Translations under genes and position numbers: made by a program | The notes under the pieces: model-generated | What the model was told of the DNA's origin: nothing | What the model saw: the letters and a program-made list of their open reading frames with translations, nothing else | Database searches by the model: none | Shown here: piece after piece, positions 8,559 to 16,285 of the stretch | Layout: each line of letters opens with the position of its first letter | Numbering within the stretch: the first letter of the stretch is position 1 | Assembly: GCA_021789895.1 (NCBI GenBank) | Contig: JAJYIU010000013.1 | Coordinates: forward strand, 26,166 to 90,165 | Source of the DNA: Acidobacteriota bacterium | GTDB taxonomy: Bacteria; Acidobacteriota; Terriglobia; Terriglobales; SCQP01 | Direction: 5' to 3' | Length of the DNA stretch: 64,000 bases

Positions 8559-9743
8559 TCATTCCTGGCCGGCGCGCTCGCGGATGCCGAGCGGCACCTG
8601 CTCGACGATTTCCAGGCCGTAACCGTCGAGGCCGGCGAGGCGGCGGGGATGGTCGGTGAGCAGGCGGATCTGGCGGCAGCCGAGATCGCGCAAAATCTGC
8701 GCGCCCAGGCCGGTCTGGCGCTGGATCTGGCGCTCGCGCTCGTGGCCGGGCTCGAGCGCAGTGGAACCGTGGCGGATGACCCCGTGCTCGATTGCCCAGC
8801 CGGGCGAGGTCTGATGGAGGTAGATGAAGATGCCTTCGCCCTGGGCGGCGATCAGCTCCAGGGCGCGCTCGATGGCGCGCCCGCAGGTGCAATCGGTGGC
8901 GCGCAAGACCGCCCCGGCGAAGCAGTGGGTCTGCACGCGCACCAGCACCGGGCGTTCGCCCGAGGGCCGGCCCAGAATCAGGGCGCTGTGCATTTCGGCA
9001 TCGAGATCGCTGCGATAGGCCAGCAGCCGGCCTTCGCCCTGCTCCAGGCGCAGCCGGGTTTCGCCGACGCGATGGCAATAGCGCTCGTTCTGCAGCCGGT
9101 GGCGGATGAGATCGGCGACGGTGATCATTTTCAGGCCGTGGCGGCGGCAGAATTCTTCAAGATGCTGCGCGCGCGCCATGGTGCCGTCGTCGTTCATGAT
9201 TTCGCAGATGACGCCGGCGGGATGCAGGCCGGCAAGCCGGGCCAGATCCACGGCGGCCTCGGTCTGGCCGGCGCGGGCGAGCACGCCGCCGGGATTGGCG
9301 CGCAGGGGAAAGATGTGGCCGGGCCGGGCGAGATCGTGGGGACGCGTGGCCTCGTCCACTAGCGCCTGGATGGTGCGGGCGCGGTCGGCGGCGGAGATGC
9401 CGGTGCTGACTCCGGCGCGGGCGTCCACCGATTCGCAGAAGGCGGTGCCGAAGCGCGAGGTATTGTGCTCGGTCATCATCCGAATTTGCAGTTGATCGAG
9501 CCGCTCGGGGGTCAGGGCGGCGCAGATCAGGCCGCGTCCCTGGGCGGCCATGAAGGCCACCGCCTCGGGCGTAATCCGGTCGGCGGCGAGGGTCAAGTCG
9601 CCCTCGTTTTCGCGGTCGGGGTCGTCCACCACCACCACCATGCGCCCGGCGCGCAGCTCGGCGATGGCGGCTTCAATCGAGGCAAAGCGGTCGCCGCAAG
9701 CGGCCGGCGTGGCCGTTTCCAAAGTTGGCGGGTTTGTGCCCAT
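8559..9743 (-). CDS. ribBA: RibBA-type riboflavin protein with a degenerate GTP cyclohydrolase II half
   Basis: A 394-residue two-domain protein. Residues about 20-220 are a canonical 3,4-dihydroxy-2-butanone-4-phosphate synthase: DDPDRENEGDLTLAAD, MTEHNTSRFGTAFCESVDAR, RPGHIFPLRA, ICEIMNDDGTMAR. It converts ribulose 5-phosphate to the four-carbon riboflavin precursor. Residues about 225-394 have the GTP cyclohydrolase II fold and keep the zinc cysteines (CFAG then DCTCG) and GLGAQILRDLG. The usual YLRQEGRGIGL segment reads YLHQTSPGWAIE, and the residues before GLGAQIL also depart from the family. The second half is therefore probably not a normal GTP cyclohydrolase II. No other riboflavin genes are adjacent. 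Confidence 0.88.
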   Translation of the reverse strand: MGTNPPTLETATPAACGDRFASIEAAIAELRAGRMVVVVDDPDRENEGDLTLAADRITPEAVAFMAAQGRGLICAALTPERLDQLQIRMMTEHNTSRFGTAFCESVDARAGVSTGISAADRARTIQALVDEATRPHDLARPGHIFPLRANPGGVLARAGQTEAAVDLARLAGLHPAGVICEIMNDDGTMARAQHLEEFCRRHGLKMITVADLIRHRLQNERYCHRVGETRLRLEQGEGRLLAYRSDLDAEMHSALILGRPSGERPVLVRVQTHCFAGAVLRATDCTCGRAIERALELIAAQGEGIFIYLHQTSPGWAIEHGVIRHGSTALEPGHERERQIQRQTGLGAQILRDLGCRQIRLLTDHPRRLAGLDGYGLEIVEQVPLGIRERAGQE

Positions 9744-9922
9744 GCGCTTTTATGCCGATTTTAGCAAAGGCGGCAAGCAACCCCGCAAGCCGCCCGCTCG
9801 AATGCGGCCGGCATCGGCGGGCGAATTCCCCCCGGCATGGCGGTTCCCTGCCGTTCATCTTTTTCGCTTCCGGAGGCGTTTGGCTTAGAATCAAACTTCG
9901 AAATCTCATTTGGAACTTGGCC

Positions 9923-10948
9923 ATGTTTATGCGTCTTCTTCGCTGCGCGCTGTTCAGCCTGCCGGTCGGGCTGCTGCTGTTTTCCGCCGCCTGCCACAAG
10001 GCCGCCAGCGCCGGTCTGGCGGCGCGGGTGGGCAACGAAACCATCACCATGGCGAAGCTCGATCAGGTGTACAAGTACCAGACGCTCGGCCGGCCGCAGA
10101 AGGTCTCGGCCAACGAAGAGAAGTTGATGAAGCTCAGCCTGTTGAACCGGCTGATTGACCGCCGCATCCTGATGAGCTACGCGGCCGCGCTGCATATCGC
10201 CATCCCGCCGGCGGAGCTGAACCAGCGCGTGGCGCAGGATGAGGCGATGTATCCGAAAATTCCGCCGGCGGTGGTGCGCGAAGACGCGCTGGCGACGCTG
10301 ACCGAAGATCATCTCTACCAGCGCGAAATCAGCAGCCGGGTGCAGGTCACGCCGGCCCAGATCGAGGCTTTCTACAACGCCCACCGCGGCAATTTCCAGA
10401 TTCAGCAGCCGGAATACCACGTGGCCGAAATCGAGGTGACGTCGCAGCCCAGCCCGGTCAACAACCTCGCCAGCAACAAAGCCGGCACCCCCGCCCAGGC
10501 GCGGCAGAAGATTCGCATGATCGCCGGCCGCCTGCGCCAGGGGGCCGATTTCGCGCAGTTGGCGCAGCAGTATTCGGAAAACCCGAACAATGCCGCCAGC
10601 GGCGGCGACCTGGGAATCATCACCCTGCCGGAGCTGTCGTCGCAGCAGGTGCAGCCGCAATTGCGCAACGCCATCCTCAAGCTCAAGCCCGGCCAGATCT
10701 CGCCGGTGGTGCAGGTCTTCAACCAGGGCGTCAACCGCTATTACATATTCAAGCTGCTGGAATATATTCCCGCCGGCCGGCGGCAGTTTACCGATCCCAA
10801 CGTGCAAGCGGCCATCCGGCAAGCGCTGGTGCGCACGCGGCAGCAGTTGCTGCGGGCGGCGTTTTTAACCGCGCTGCGCGACCGCGCCCGTGTGCATAAC
10901 TATTACGCCGAGCGGCTGCTGCGGCAAGCCGGCGTCAAGCTGCCGTAA
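9923..10948 (+). CDS. SurA-like peptidyl-prolyl isomerase lipoprotein
   Basis: A 341-residue protein. A hydrophobic leader ending in lipobox FSAAC (Cys 24) marks it as a lipoprotein. A SurA-N-like helical segment follows (GNETITMAKLDQVYKYQTL, LNRLIDRRILMSYAAAL), then a parvulin PpiC domain (PEYHVAEIEV, RLRQGADFAQLAQQYSENPNNAASGGDLGII, LKPGQISPVVQ) and a C-terminal helix. It is predicted to act as a periplasmic folding helper for exported proteins. ATG 9923 and ATG 9929 are both possible starts; neither has a strong Shine-Dalgarno sequence. Longer upstream readings would bury the lipobox and are rejected. Confidence 0.87.
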   Translation: MFMRLLRCALFSLPVGLLLFSAACHKAASAGLAARVGNETITMAKLDQVYKYQTLGRPQKVSANEEKLMKLSLLNRLIDRRILMSYAAALHIAIPPAELNQRVAQDEAMYPKIPPAVVREDALATLTEDHLYQREISSRVQVTPAQIEAFYNAHRGNFQIQQPEYHVAEIEVTSQPSPVNNLASNKAGTPAQARQKIRMIAGRLRQGADFAQLAQQYSENPNNAASGGDLGIITLPELSSQQVQPQLRNAILKLKPGQISPVVQVFNQGVNRYYIFKLLEYIPAGRRQFTDPNVQAAIRQALVRTRQQLLRAAFLTALRDRARVHNYYAERLLRQAGVKLP

Positions 10949-10974
10949 GCGCCATCCGCAGCGCCCGCGGGCGG

Positions 10975-11814
10975 TCATTCCTCGCCGCCGTAATAAATTT
11001 CCAGGCGCGCGAAACGGCGCACCGCCAGCCCGGCCAGGACGCCGCTGAGGGCGAGCAGCCAGGCCGCGGCGGCGGCGATCGAAATCGGCGGCGGCACGAA
11101 GCCCCAGGCGTGCTGCGGCAGGGCGCCGGGGCGGAGGGCGTGGAGATAGTAAATCATGCTGCAGCGCTGCAGCCAGGAAGGCAGCAGGAAATTGATCTGC
11201 TCCCAGCCATAGAAGGCGAGCGCGGGAAACAGCGCCTGGCGGAAGCAGGCGCCAAAGAGAAAAAACACCGCGCCATAGCCCAGACAGGCGAGGGCGGCGG
11301 CGCCGGCATAGCCGAACAGGGAGCGCAGCGCGGGCGCCGCCAGCAGCGGCTGGCCGCGCAGCCAGAGCAGCAGCAGGCGCGACAGCAGCGTGCCGCCGGC
11401 AAAGATCGCGAGCGCGGCCAGCTCGCCCGCCAGGTACTTGCCCCAGCCCAGGCGGCTGCGGCGCACCGGCGCCAGCCAGGCGTAATGCAGGGTACGGCCG
11501 GTGAGCTCGCCGCGCACCAGTTGGATGAACAGCCAGGCGCAGCCTAGAAAGATCACCGTTTTCAGCTCCAGCTCGAACAGGCTGGCGTAAAAGCCGGGAC
11601 TCATCATGGCGCCCGCCTCGGCGCCGTGCAGCCGCGCCACCCACCCCAGCAAGCCCACCGCCAGCGCCGGCAGCAGCGCCAGCGCGTAGAGCGCGGCGGC
11701 GCGGCGCGGGCGCAGCGCGCGGGCCAGTTCGTAGCCGACCCAGGCGCGGGCGCCGCGCGCAGGCTCGCGGGCCGGCAGGGCGCCGGGCGCTTCGAGGCGG
11801 GCGGCGGAGCTCAT
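10975..11814 (-). CDS. ABC exporter permease
   Basis: A 279-residue membrane protein with about six hydrophobic helices, an N-terminal cytoplasmic segment ending GYELARALRPRRAAALYALALLPAL, and a conserved-looking LVRGELTGRTLHYAWLAPVRRSRLGWGKYLAGEL stretch typical of ABC-2-type permeases (the loop that contacts the ATPase). Its start overlaps the stop of the upstream ATPase gene by 4 bp (ATGA arrangement), so translation is coupled. It is the last gene of a four-gene leftward run forming two ATPase/permease pairs. The substrate is unknown. Confidence 0.8.
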   Translation of the reverse strand: MSSAARLEAPGALPAREPARGARAWVGYELARALRPRRAAALYALALLPALAVGLLGWVARLHGAEAGAMMSPGFYASLFELELKTVIFLGCAWLFIQLVRGELTGRTLHYAWLAPVRRSRLGWGKYLAGELAALAIFAGGTLLSRLLLLWLRGQPLLAAPALRSLFGYAGAAALACLGYGAVFFLFGACFRQALFPALAFYGWEQINFLLPSWLQRCSMIYYLHALRPGALPQHAWGFVPPPISIAAAAAWLLALSGVLAGLAVRRFARLEIYYGGEE

Positions 11815-12803
11815 GCGGGTTCCTCTTCGACCAGGTAGCGATAGACCGCGTCGAGGTTGTCGTCGGCGGGTGTGACGGTTTCCACTTCAATCTCGCCGCG
11901 GGCAATCCAATCGTTGAGCGCCAGAAAGAAGGCGGCGGGCGCCGCGGTGGCCAGCAGCAGGGCGGGCTCGGGCCGGTCGAAGATGCGCACCTGATTGCAT
12001 AGCGGGCGGCCATCCCCGGCGCGGGCTTCAAGCCCCAGGGCGGCCAGCCGCGCCGGGCGCGGGCAGCGGATCAGCCATTGCAGGTCGTGTTCGCGAATGT
12101 CTTCGCGCACGGCGGCGATGCCGCCTTCGCCGGCCAGGTAGCCATCGCGCAGCAGGATCACGCGGTCGGAGAGTGCCTCGAGCTCATGCAGGATGTGGCT
12201 GGAAATCAGCAGCCCGCGGCCTTCGCCGGCGAGGGCGCGAAACAGCGCCGCCATCTCGGAGCGGGCGAGCGGATCGAGGCCGTTGAGCGGCTCGTCGAGA
12301 ATCAACAGCCGCGGCTCGTACGCCAGAATCTGCGCCAGGCGGATGCGCTGGCGCATGCCCTTGCTGTAGCTTTCCAGCCGCCGCCCGGCGGCTTCGGTCA
12401 TGCCCACGCGCGCCAGCGCCCGCTCGGCCAGCGCCTCGGCATCGGCGCGGCGGTAGCCGTGCAGCCGCAGATTTTGACGCACCCACTCGCGGCCCCGCGC
12501 GCCGGCGGGAAACGAGTCGTACTGGGTGCAGAAGCCGAGCTGGGAAAACAAAGCCTCGGCGTCGCCCGGATCGTGCCCGAGCACGGTGATGCGGCCGCGT
12601 GTCGGCCGGATCAGCCCGGCGATCAGGTTCAGCAGCGTGCTCTTGCCCGCGCCGTTGGGGCCGATCAGGCTGGTGATGCCGGCGCCGATTTCCAGGCTGA
12701 TGCGGTTGACGCCGAGCACGTCGCCATAGAAGCGCGAGACCGATTCCAGGCGGATCAGGGGCGCATCGCCCGCAGGCGGCCGGATTGGCGCCGGGGTAGG
12801 CAC
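11811..12803 (-). CDS. ABC transporter ATP-binding protein
   Basis: A 330-residue nucleotide-binding subunit. It has Walker A GPNGAGKST (about residue 52), Q-loop FCTQYDS, signature YSKGMRQRIRLAQ, Walker B LLILDEPLNGLDP and switch His (LISSHILHE). A C-terminal extension after about residue 230 (IRCPRPARLAALGLE and onward) is typical of the CcmA/NatA-like exporters. Three bases separate it from the permease gene upstream, and it overlaps the downstream permease by 4 bp. It powers export by the neighbouring ABC-2 permeases. Confidence 0.92.
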   Translation of the reverse strand: MPTPAPIRPPAGDAPLIRLESVSRFYGDVLGVNRISLEIGAGITSLIGPNGAGKSTLLNLIAGLIRPTRGRITVLGHDPGDAEALFSQLGFCTQYDSFPAGARGREWVRQNLRLHGYRRADAEALAERALARVGMTEAAGRRLESYSKGMRQRIRLAQILAYEPRLLILDEPLNGLDPLARSEMAALFRALAGEGRGLLISSHILHELEALSDRVILLRDGYLAGEGGIAAVREDIREHDLQWLIRCPRPARLAALGLEARAGDGRPLCNQVRIFDRPEPALLLATAAPAAFFLALNDWIARGEIEVETVTPADDNLDAVYRYLVEEEPA

Positions 12804-12806
12804 GCT

Positions 12807-13718
12807 TCAGCCGCGCACCCCGCGCAGCGGCTCCAAGCGCCGCCAGAGGATGGCGGCGGAGAGCGCACAGATCGCCACAATGACGAAATACGCGCTCCCG
12901 GCCGGCACCGGATGGATGGCCTGCATGACCATGCGGCCGCGGTAAAACATCGGCCGGACGGCCGGCTGGGGCAATTGGAAGAGGCCGCGCCAGGCGATCT
13001 TGATCAGGCTGGAGGGGCTGATCAGGTCTCCCCAGGGAGTGGTCAGGCCGCGGTTGACGATGCCGGCAAAGATGCCGGGAACGAGAAACCATCCAATCAG
13101 GGCGGCAGTGGCGGAAAGGCGGCGGCGGGTCCAGGCGGAGATGGCCGCCGCCGGCAGGGCGATGATCGCGATCCAGAGCAGGCTGCCGAGGAACAGTGCA
13201 AGGGCGATGCGGCCGTGCCGGGCGCCCCAGCCGCTACCGGCCAGCCCGGCCTGCAGGCCAAAGAGCAACAGGCCGGGGAGCCAGGTCACGGCCGACAACA
13301 GAGTCGTGGCCACGATCAGCTTGCCGCATACATATTCCAGCTTCGAAAGCGGCCGGGAAAGATAATAGGGCAGCGCCTGATGCGCCAGGTCGCGCGAGAA
13401 GACGGGCGGAATGATCAGCAGGACCAGGAAGAACGCCAGCATCGCCTGAATGCCGAGAAACGTATGGAAGAAGCCGGCGTTGATCGGAATCAGGTGATTC
13501 ACGGCAATCTGCAGCAGAGCAATCGCGCCGGTGTTGAAGTGCAGGTAAATGAGGATGGCAAAAACCAGCCAGGAGATCGCCGCCGCGCTGAGCAGCATGA
13601 TCAGCAGGCGCGAGCTGCGCACCTGGCGCCAGCTCAGCCGGGCCAGCACCCAGGGGCGCGCGCTCTGCGCCGTCAGCGGGCCTGGATAGGGCCCGAACTT
13701 GAGTTCATGAATGGGCAG
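12807..13718 (-). CDS. ABC-2 type permease with a probable CTG start
   Basis: About 303 residues with roughly six transmembrane helices (LLIMLLSAAAISWLVFAILIYL; FLGIQAMLAFFLVLLIIPPVF; LLSAVTWLPGLLLFGLQAGL; FLGSLLWIAIIALPAAAISA; WFLVPGIFAGIVN; AYFVIVAICALSAAILW). The loop DLAHQALPYYLSRPLSKLEYVCGKL is the ATPase-contact segment. The family-like N-terminus HELKFGPYPGPLTAQ has no ATG, GTG or TTG before it in this frame after the ATPase core. CTG 13718 has GAGG six bases upstream and is the best candidate start; GTG 13649 is a shorter alternative. It overlaps the end of the preceding ATPase gene by 14 bp. Confidence 0.75.
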   Translation of the reverse strand: MPIHELKFGPYPGPLTAQSARPWVLARLSWRQVRSSRLLIMLLSAAAISWLVFAILIYLHFNTGAIALLQIAVNHLIPINAGFFHTFLGIQAMLAFFLVLLIIPPVFSRDLAHQALPYYLSRPLSKLEYVCGKLIVATTLLSAVTWLPGLLLFGLQAGLAGSGWGARHGRIALALFLGSLLWIAIIALPAAAISAWTRRRLSATAALIGWFLVPGIFAGIVNRGLTTPWGDLISPSSLIKIAWRGLFQLPQPAVRPMFYRGRMVMQAIHPVPAGSAYFVIVAICALSAAILWRRLEPLRGVRG

Positions 13719-14682
13719 AAATGGCCTCGCTTCCGGGCGCGCCCGCGGGGGCGGCTTCGATGGCGCGTAAAAAAATCGCTTCCAGGTCGTCGCGCTTGGG
13801 CTCGAGGCGGCGAATCTGCAGGCTGTAGCGCTGCGCCAAGGCATAGAGCTCGAGCGCGCTGCCATCGGCGGGCATGGCAATCCGCAGTCGTCCGCCGGGC
13901 AGATCGCCGACTTCGCGCCCCTGGCGCCGGAGCTCGTCCAGCCAGGCCTCGCGCGCGCCCGGGGCGCCGCCGGCCAACTGTACCTGCCAATAACCGCGCC
14001 GCGACTGGCGCTCGGCTTCCAAATCGCGGATGGCGGCGATGCGGCCGCGGTGCAGAATCAGGATTTCATCGCACACTTCCTCGACGTCATGCAACAGGTG
14101 GGAACTGAGCACCAGCCGGGTTTGGCCGCCGTCGCGCATTGCGCGGATCAAGTGCAGCATGCGCCGCCGCGCGGCCGGATCGAGCCCGTTGGTGGGCTCG
14201 TCGAGAAACACCAGGCGCGGCCCGTGTACGATCGCCTGCGCCAGCTTCAAAGCCTGTTTCATGCCGGTCGAGTAGGTTTCGACCCGGCGGTAGCGGGCTT
14301 CGCCCAGCCCGGCATGAAACAACGCCTCGTGCGCCCGTTCCAGCGCCGCTTCCGCGGGCAAGCCGGAAAGCTCGGCCATCAGGCGAACGAACTCCACGCC
14401 GGAAAGGCCGGGCACATAGGCGTCGTATTCGGGCATATAGCCCAGGTGCGCCAGACGGGTTTTGTCGCGCCCGCCAATCGGGGCGCCGAGCACCCGGGCG
14501 CCGCCGCTCGAGGGCGAAAAAAATCCCAGCAGCGTGTGGATCAGGGTGGATTTCCCCGCCCCGTTCGGGCCCAGCAGCCCGATGGCGGCGCCATGCAGCT
14601 CGCCCGAGAGCGAGTGCAAAATCTCGCGCCCGCCGAGGCGCACGCTCAGGCCGTTGAGCTGGATGATGGGATCGGAGGGCAT
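13705..14682 (-). CDS. ABC transporter ATP-binding protein
   Basis: A 325-residue nucleotide-binding subunit, first gene of the four-gene exporter run. Walker A is GPNGAGKSTL, Q-loop YMPEYD, signature YSTGMKQALKLAQ, Walker B LVFLDEPTNGLDP, switch SSHLLHDVEE. The C-terminal domain (from about 215, RDLEAERQSRRGYWQVQLAGG) is of the type seen in multidrug or natrium-export ABC-2 systems. It pairs with the permease that immediately follows and overlaps. Confidence 0.92.
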   Translation of the reverse strand: MPSDPIIQLNGLSVRLGGREILHSLSGELHGAAIGLLGPNGAGKSTLIHTLLGFFSPSSGGARVLGAPIGGRDKTRLAHLGYMPEYDAYVPGLSGVEFVRLMAELSGLPAEAALERAHEALFHAGLGEARYRRVETYSTGMKQALKLAQAIVHGPRLVFLDEPTNGLDPAARRRMLHLIRAMRDGGQTRLVLSSHLLHDVEEVCDEILILHRGRIAAIRDLEAERQSRRGYWQVQLAGGAPGAREAWLDELRRQGREVGDLPGGRLRIAMPADGSALELYALAQRYSLQIRRLEPKRDDLEAIFLRAIEAAPAGAPGSEAISAHS

Positions 14683-15234
14683 GGGCGATAATAGCCTGTC
14701 CGTAGCCAGGATGCCGGGCGCAACTCTTTACCATACGTGAATTTAGATTGAAAGTTTCAAGCAGAGCGGGTGATGGTGAGGCCGAGTTTTCGCATCCTGC
14801 AGCACGTCGCGCTCTACATCAGTTAACCGCTTTGGTTCAGAGCATCTCGCTGATTCCAAAGAACTTAAATTTTTATGACACTGTAGTATTAGCAGGCTGC
14901 TGAAAAAGTACAAACAAGTGTAGCCGACGGGTTGAATGGCGGCATGCAAGCATTTGAAAAATTCCTTCGCAGCGCGTCGTCTGGCTATTCGCCTTTGGCG
15001 GCGGTCCGCCAGTCTACCGTTGGGAGTTGTACATGCCGAGGGCGACTGGGAAGATCGGAATTTAGCCGCTCCGGGGAGGAGTGTGGCGGCAATGTGGCGG
15101 CAATTTTTATTTTGCCGCCACACGTAAGGCTTTGAATTTAAATTATTTAAGTGGCGTGTGGCGGCAGCGCAAGCAATTTGACAAAAGTCCTTCTCGCAGT
15201 TCTTCTTTTAGCGGCTCGCCTTCCGGCTTTAGCG
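14683..15234. other. Gene-poor intergenic patch with a possible insertion-sequence end
   Basis: 552 bp with no convincing gene. The base composition is locally more AT-rich than the flanks. At 14892-14909 the string GCAGGCTGCTGAAAAAGT looks like the terminal inverted repeat common to several transposase families, but no matching inverted end and no transposase remnant could be found nearby. The right-hand part carries the inverted-repeat element at 15081-15166, described separately. Confidence 0.5.
15081..15166. repeat. Inverted-repeat element with GTGTGGCGGCA motif and shared AT-rich core
   Basis: Four copies of one motif: GTGTGGCGGCA at 15081-15091, TGTGGCGGCA at 15093-15102, the exact reverse complement TGCCGCCACAC at 15113-15123, and GTGTGGCGGCA at 15156-15166. 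The last two form a perfect 11-bp inverted repeat around a 32-nt AT-rich loop. That loop contains a core (15125-15146) beginning TAAGGCTTTGAAT and ending AAATTAT. The same core, inside a different stem, appears at 60958-60983. The function is unknown. Confidence 0.8.
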
Positions 15235-16104
15235 TTACCTTGCGCCTGTCACAATAGTTGCCGTGATCGCGATCGCCATGCATTGGTGAAACGCCACGAT
15301 GATGCCCGGATTTTTCGGTTTTAGATTGACCGCATGGAAGAGCAGGAAGCCGGTCGCGATCTGCCCGACGGCCAAATAAAAAGCCACCGGGTAGGCCGGC
15401 ATGAGCCAGCCCAGTGTGGCCACCACCAACAGCGCCGAAAGTAAATGGGCGGCCAGGGTCCAATGGGCCGCCCGCTGCGGCAGGTAAAAAGGGCCGATCG
15501 GCTGGCCGAAGCCGCGCTGCCCGGTGGTCATGCCTCCCAGAAACACCGCCAAGAGCACGGGATGGAGGGCGGCCATGCTGCCAAGGTAAGACCAGAAGGC
15601 CACCCCGGGGAGCGCCAGGCCGCTGAGATAGCAGAGAAAAACGCCGTAGGCGAGCAGGCCATGAATCCCGTGCACGAAGGCTGGCATTCGGCCGGCTAGT
15701 ACGTGCAGCGTGCCGATGCCCAACAGCGCGGTGACGATCACCAGCCCCAGTCCATTCAAGCTCGTCGAAGCCGGCGCGAGAATCGCCAGCGCTACCGCGA
15801 TCACGCCGGCCAGCGTCGCCACCACGCGATGCGCCGCTTCGGGATCGCCCTGGATCATCAACACCACGATGTTCCGGGTAAAGGGCCAGCGCGTCCCCAG
15901 CGAGAGTCCATAGCCGAACCCTTCGACCAGGCTTCCCAGCAGAATCAGGATGCCGGCCAGCAGCGTTTCACTCAGATAGAGGCTGCTCACCAGCGCCGTG
16001 GTTCCCGGCTGAGGGCTGGCGCTCCATCTCCAGGCGCCAGCCGCGATTGCGCCTACCACCAGGGCGGCAATCAGGAATCTGACCGCGCGCACCATGGGTG
16101 TCAT
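15235..16104 (-). CDS. CtaA/COX15-like polytopic membrane protein
   Basis: A 289-residue protein with about eight transmembrane helices. ATG 16104 is chosen because GGAG lies just upstream and the first helix (VRFLIAALVVGAIAAGAW) begins there; an upstream extension is not hydrophobic and lacks a ribosome-binding site. Histidines fall inside or at the ends of helices in the pattern seen in haem A synthase (CtaA/COX15): PEAAHRVVATLAG, VHGIHGLLAYG, RAAHWTLAAHLLSALL and FHQCMAIAITA. It may therefore bind haem. No cytochrome oxidase genes are nearby, so true haem A synthase activity is an inference. Confidence 0.65.
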   Translation of the reverse strand: MTPMVRAVRFLIAALVVGAIAAGAWRWSASPQPGTTALVSSLYLSETLLAGILILLGSLVEGFGYGLSLGTRWPFTRNIVVLMIQGDPEAAHRVVATLAGVIAVALAILAPASTSLNGLGLVIVTALLGIGTLHVLAGRMPAFVHGIHGLLAYGVFLCYLSGLALPGVAFWSYLGSMAALHPVLLAVFLGGMTTGQRGFGQPIGPFYLPQRAAHWTLAAHLLSALLVVATLGWLMPAYPVAFYLAVGQIATGFLLFHAVNLKPKNPGIIVAFHQCMAIAITATIVTGAR

Positions 16105-16285
16105 CTCTCCTTCGATGGGTAGAGAGATCGCTGTTTTCGCCGGCTTCCGGTTTCGCATGGCCGCAACGACGGGGCTGCGCTCTGGCTTCAACTCAGTCTC
16201 TCCGATCTTCAAGTGGCGATCCCACTCTGATCGTAGCAATGACCTGCGCGCGAGGGTAACGGTAAAATTCGCAATCACATCCCCT

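Noticed and set aside
14892..14909. Intact insertion sequence
   Set aside because: Only one transposon-like end is present; no partner end, target duplication or transposase frame was found.
14743..15123. 126-codon minus-strand frame in the gene-poor patch
   Set aside because: No ribosome-binding site, no family resemblance, and it runs through the inverted-repeat element; treated as chance.
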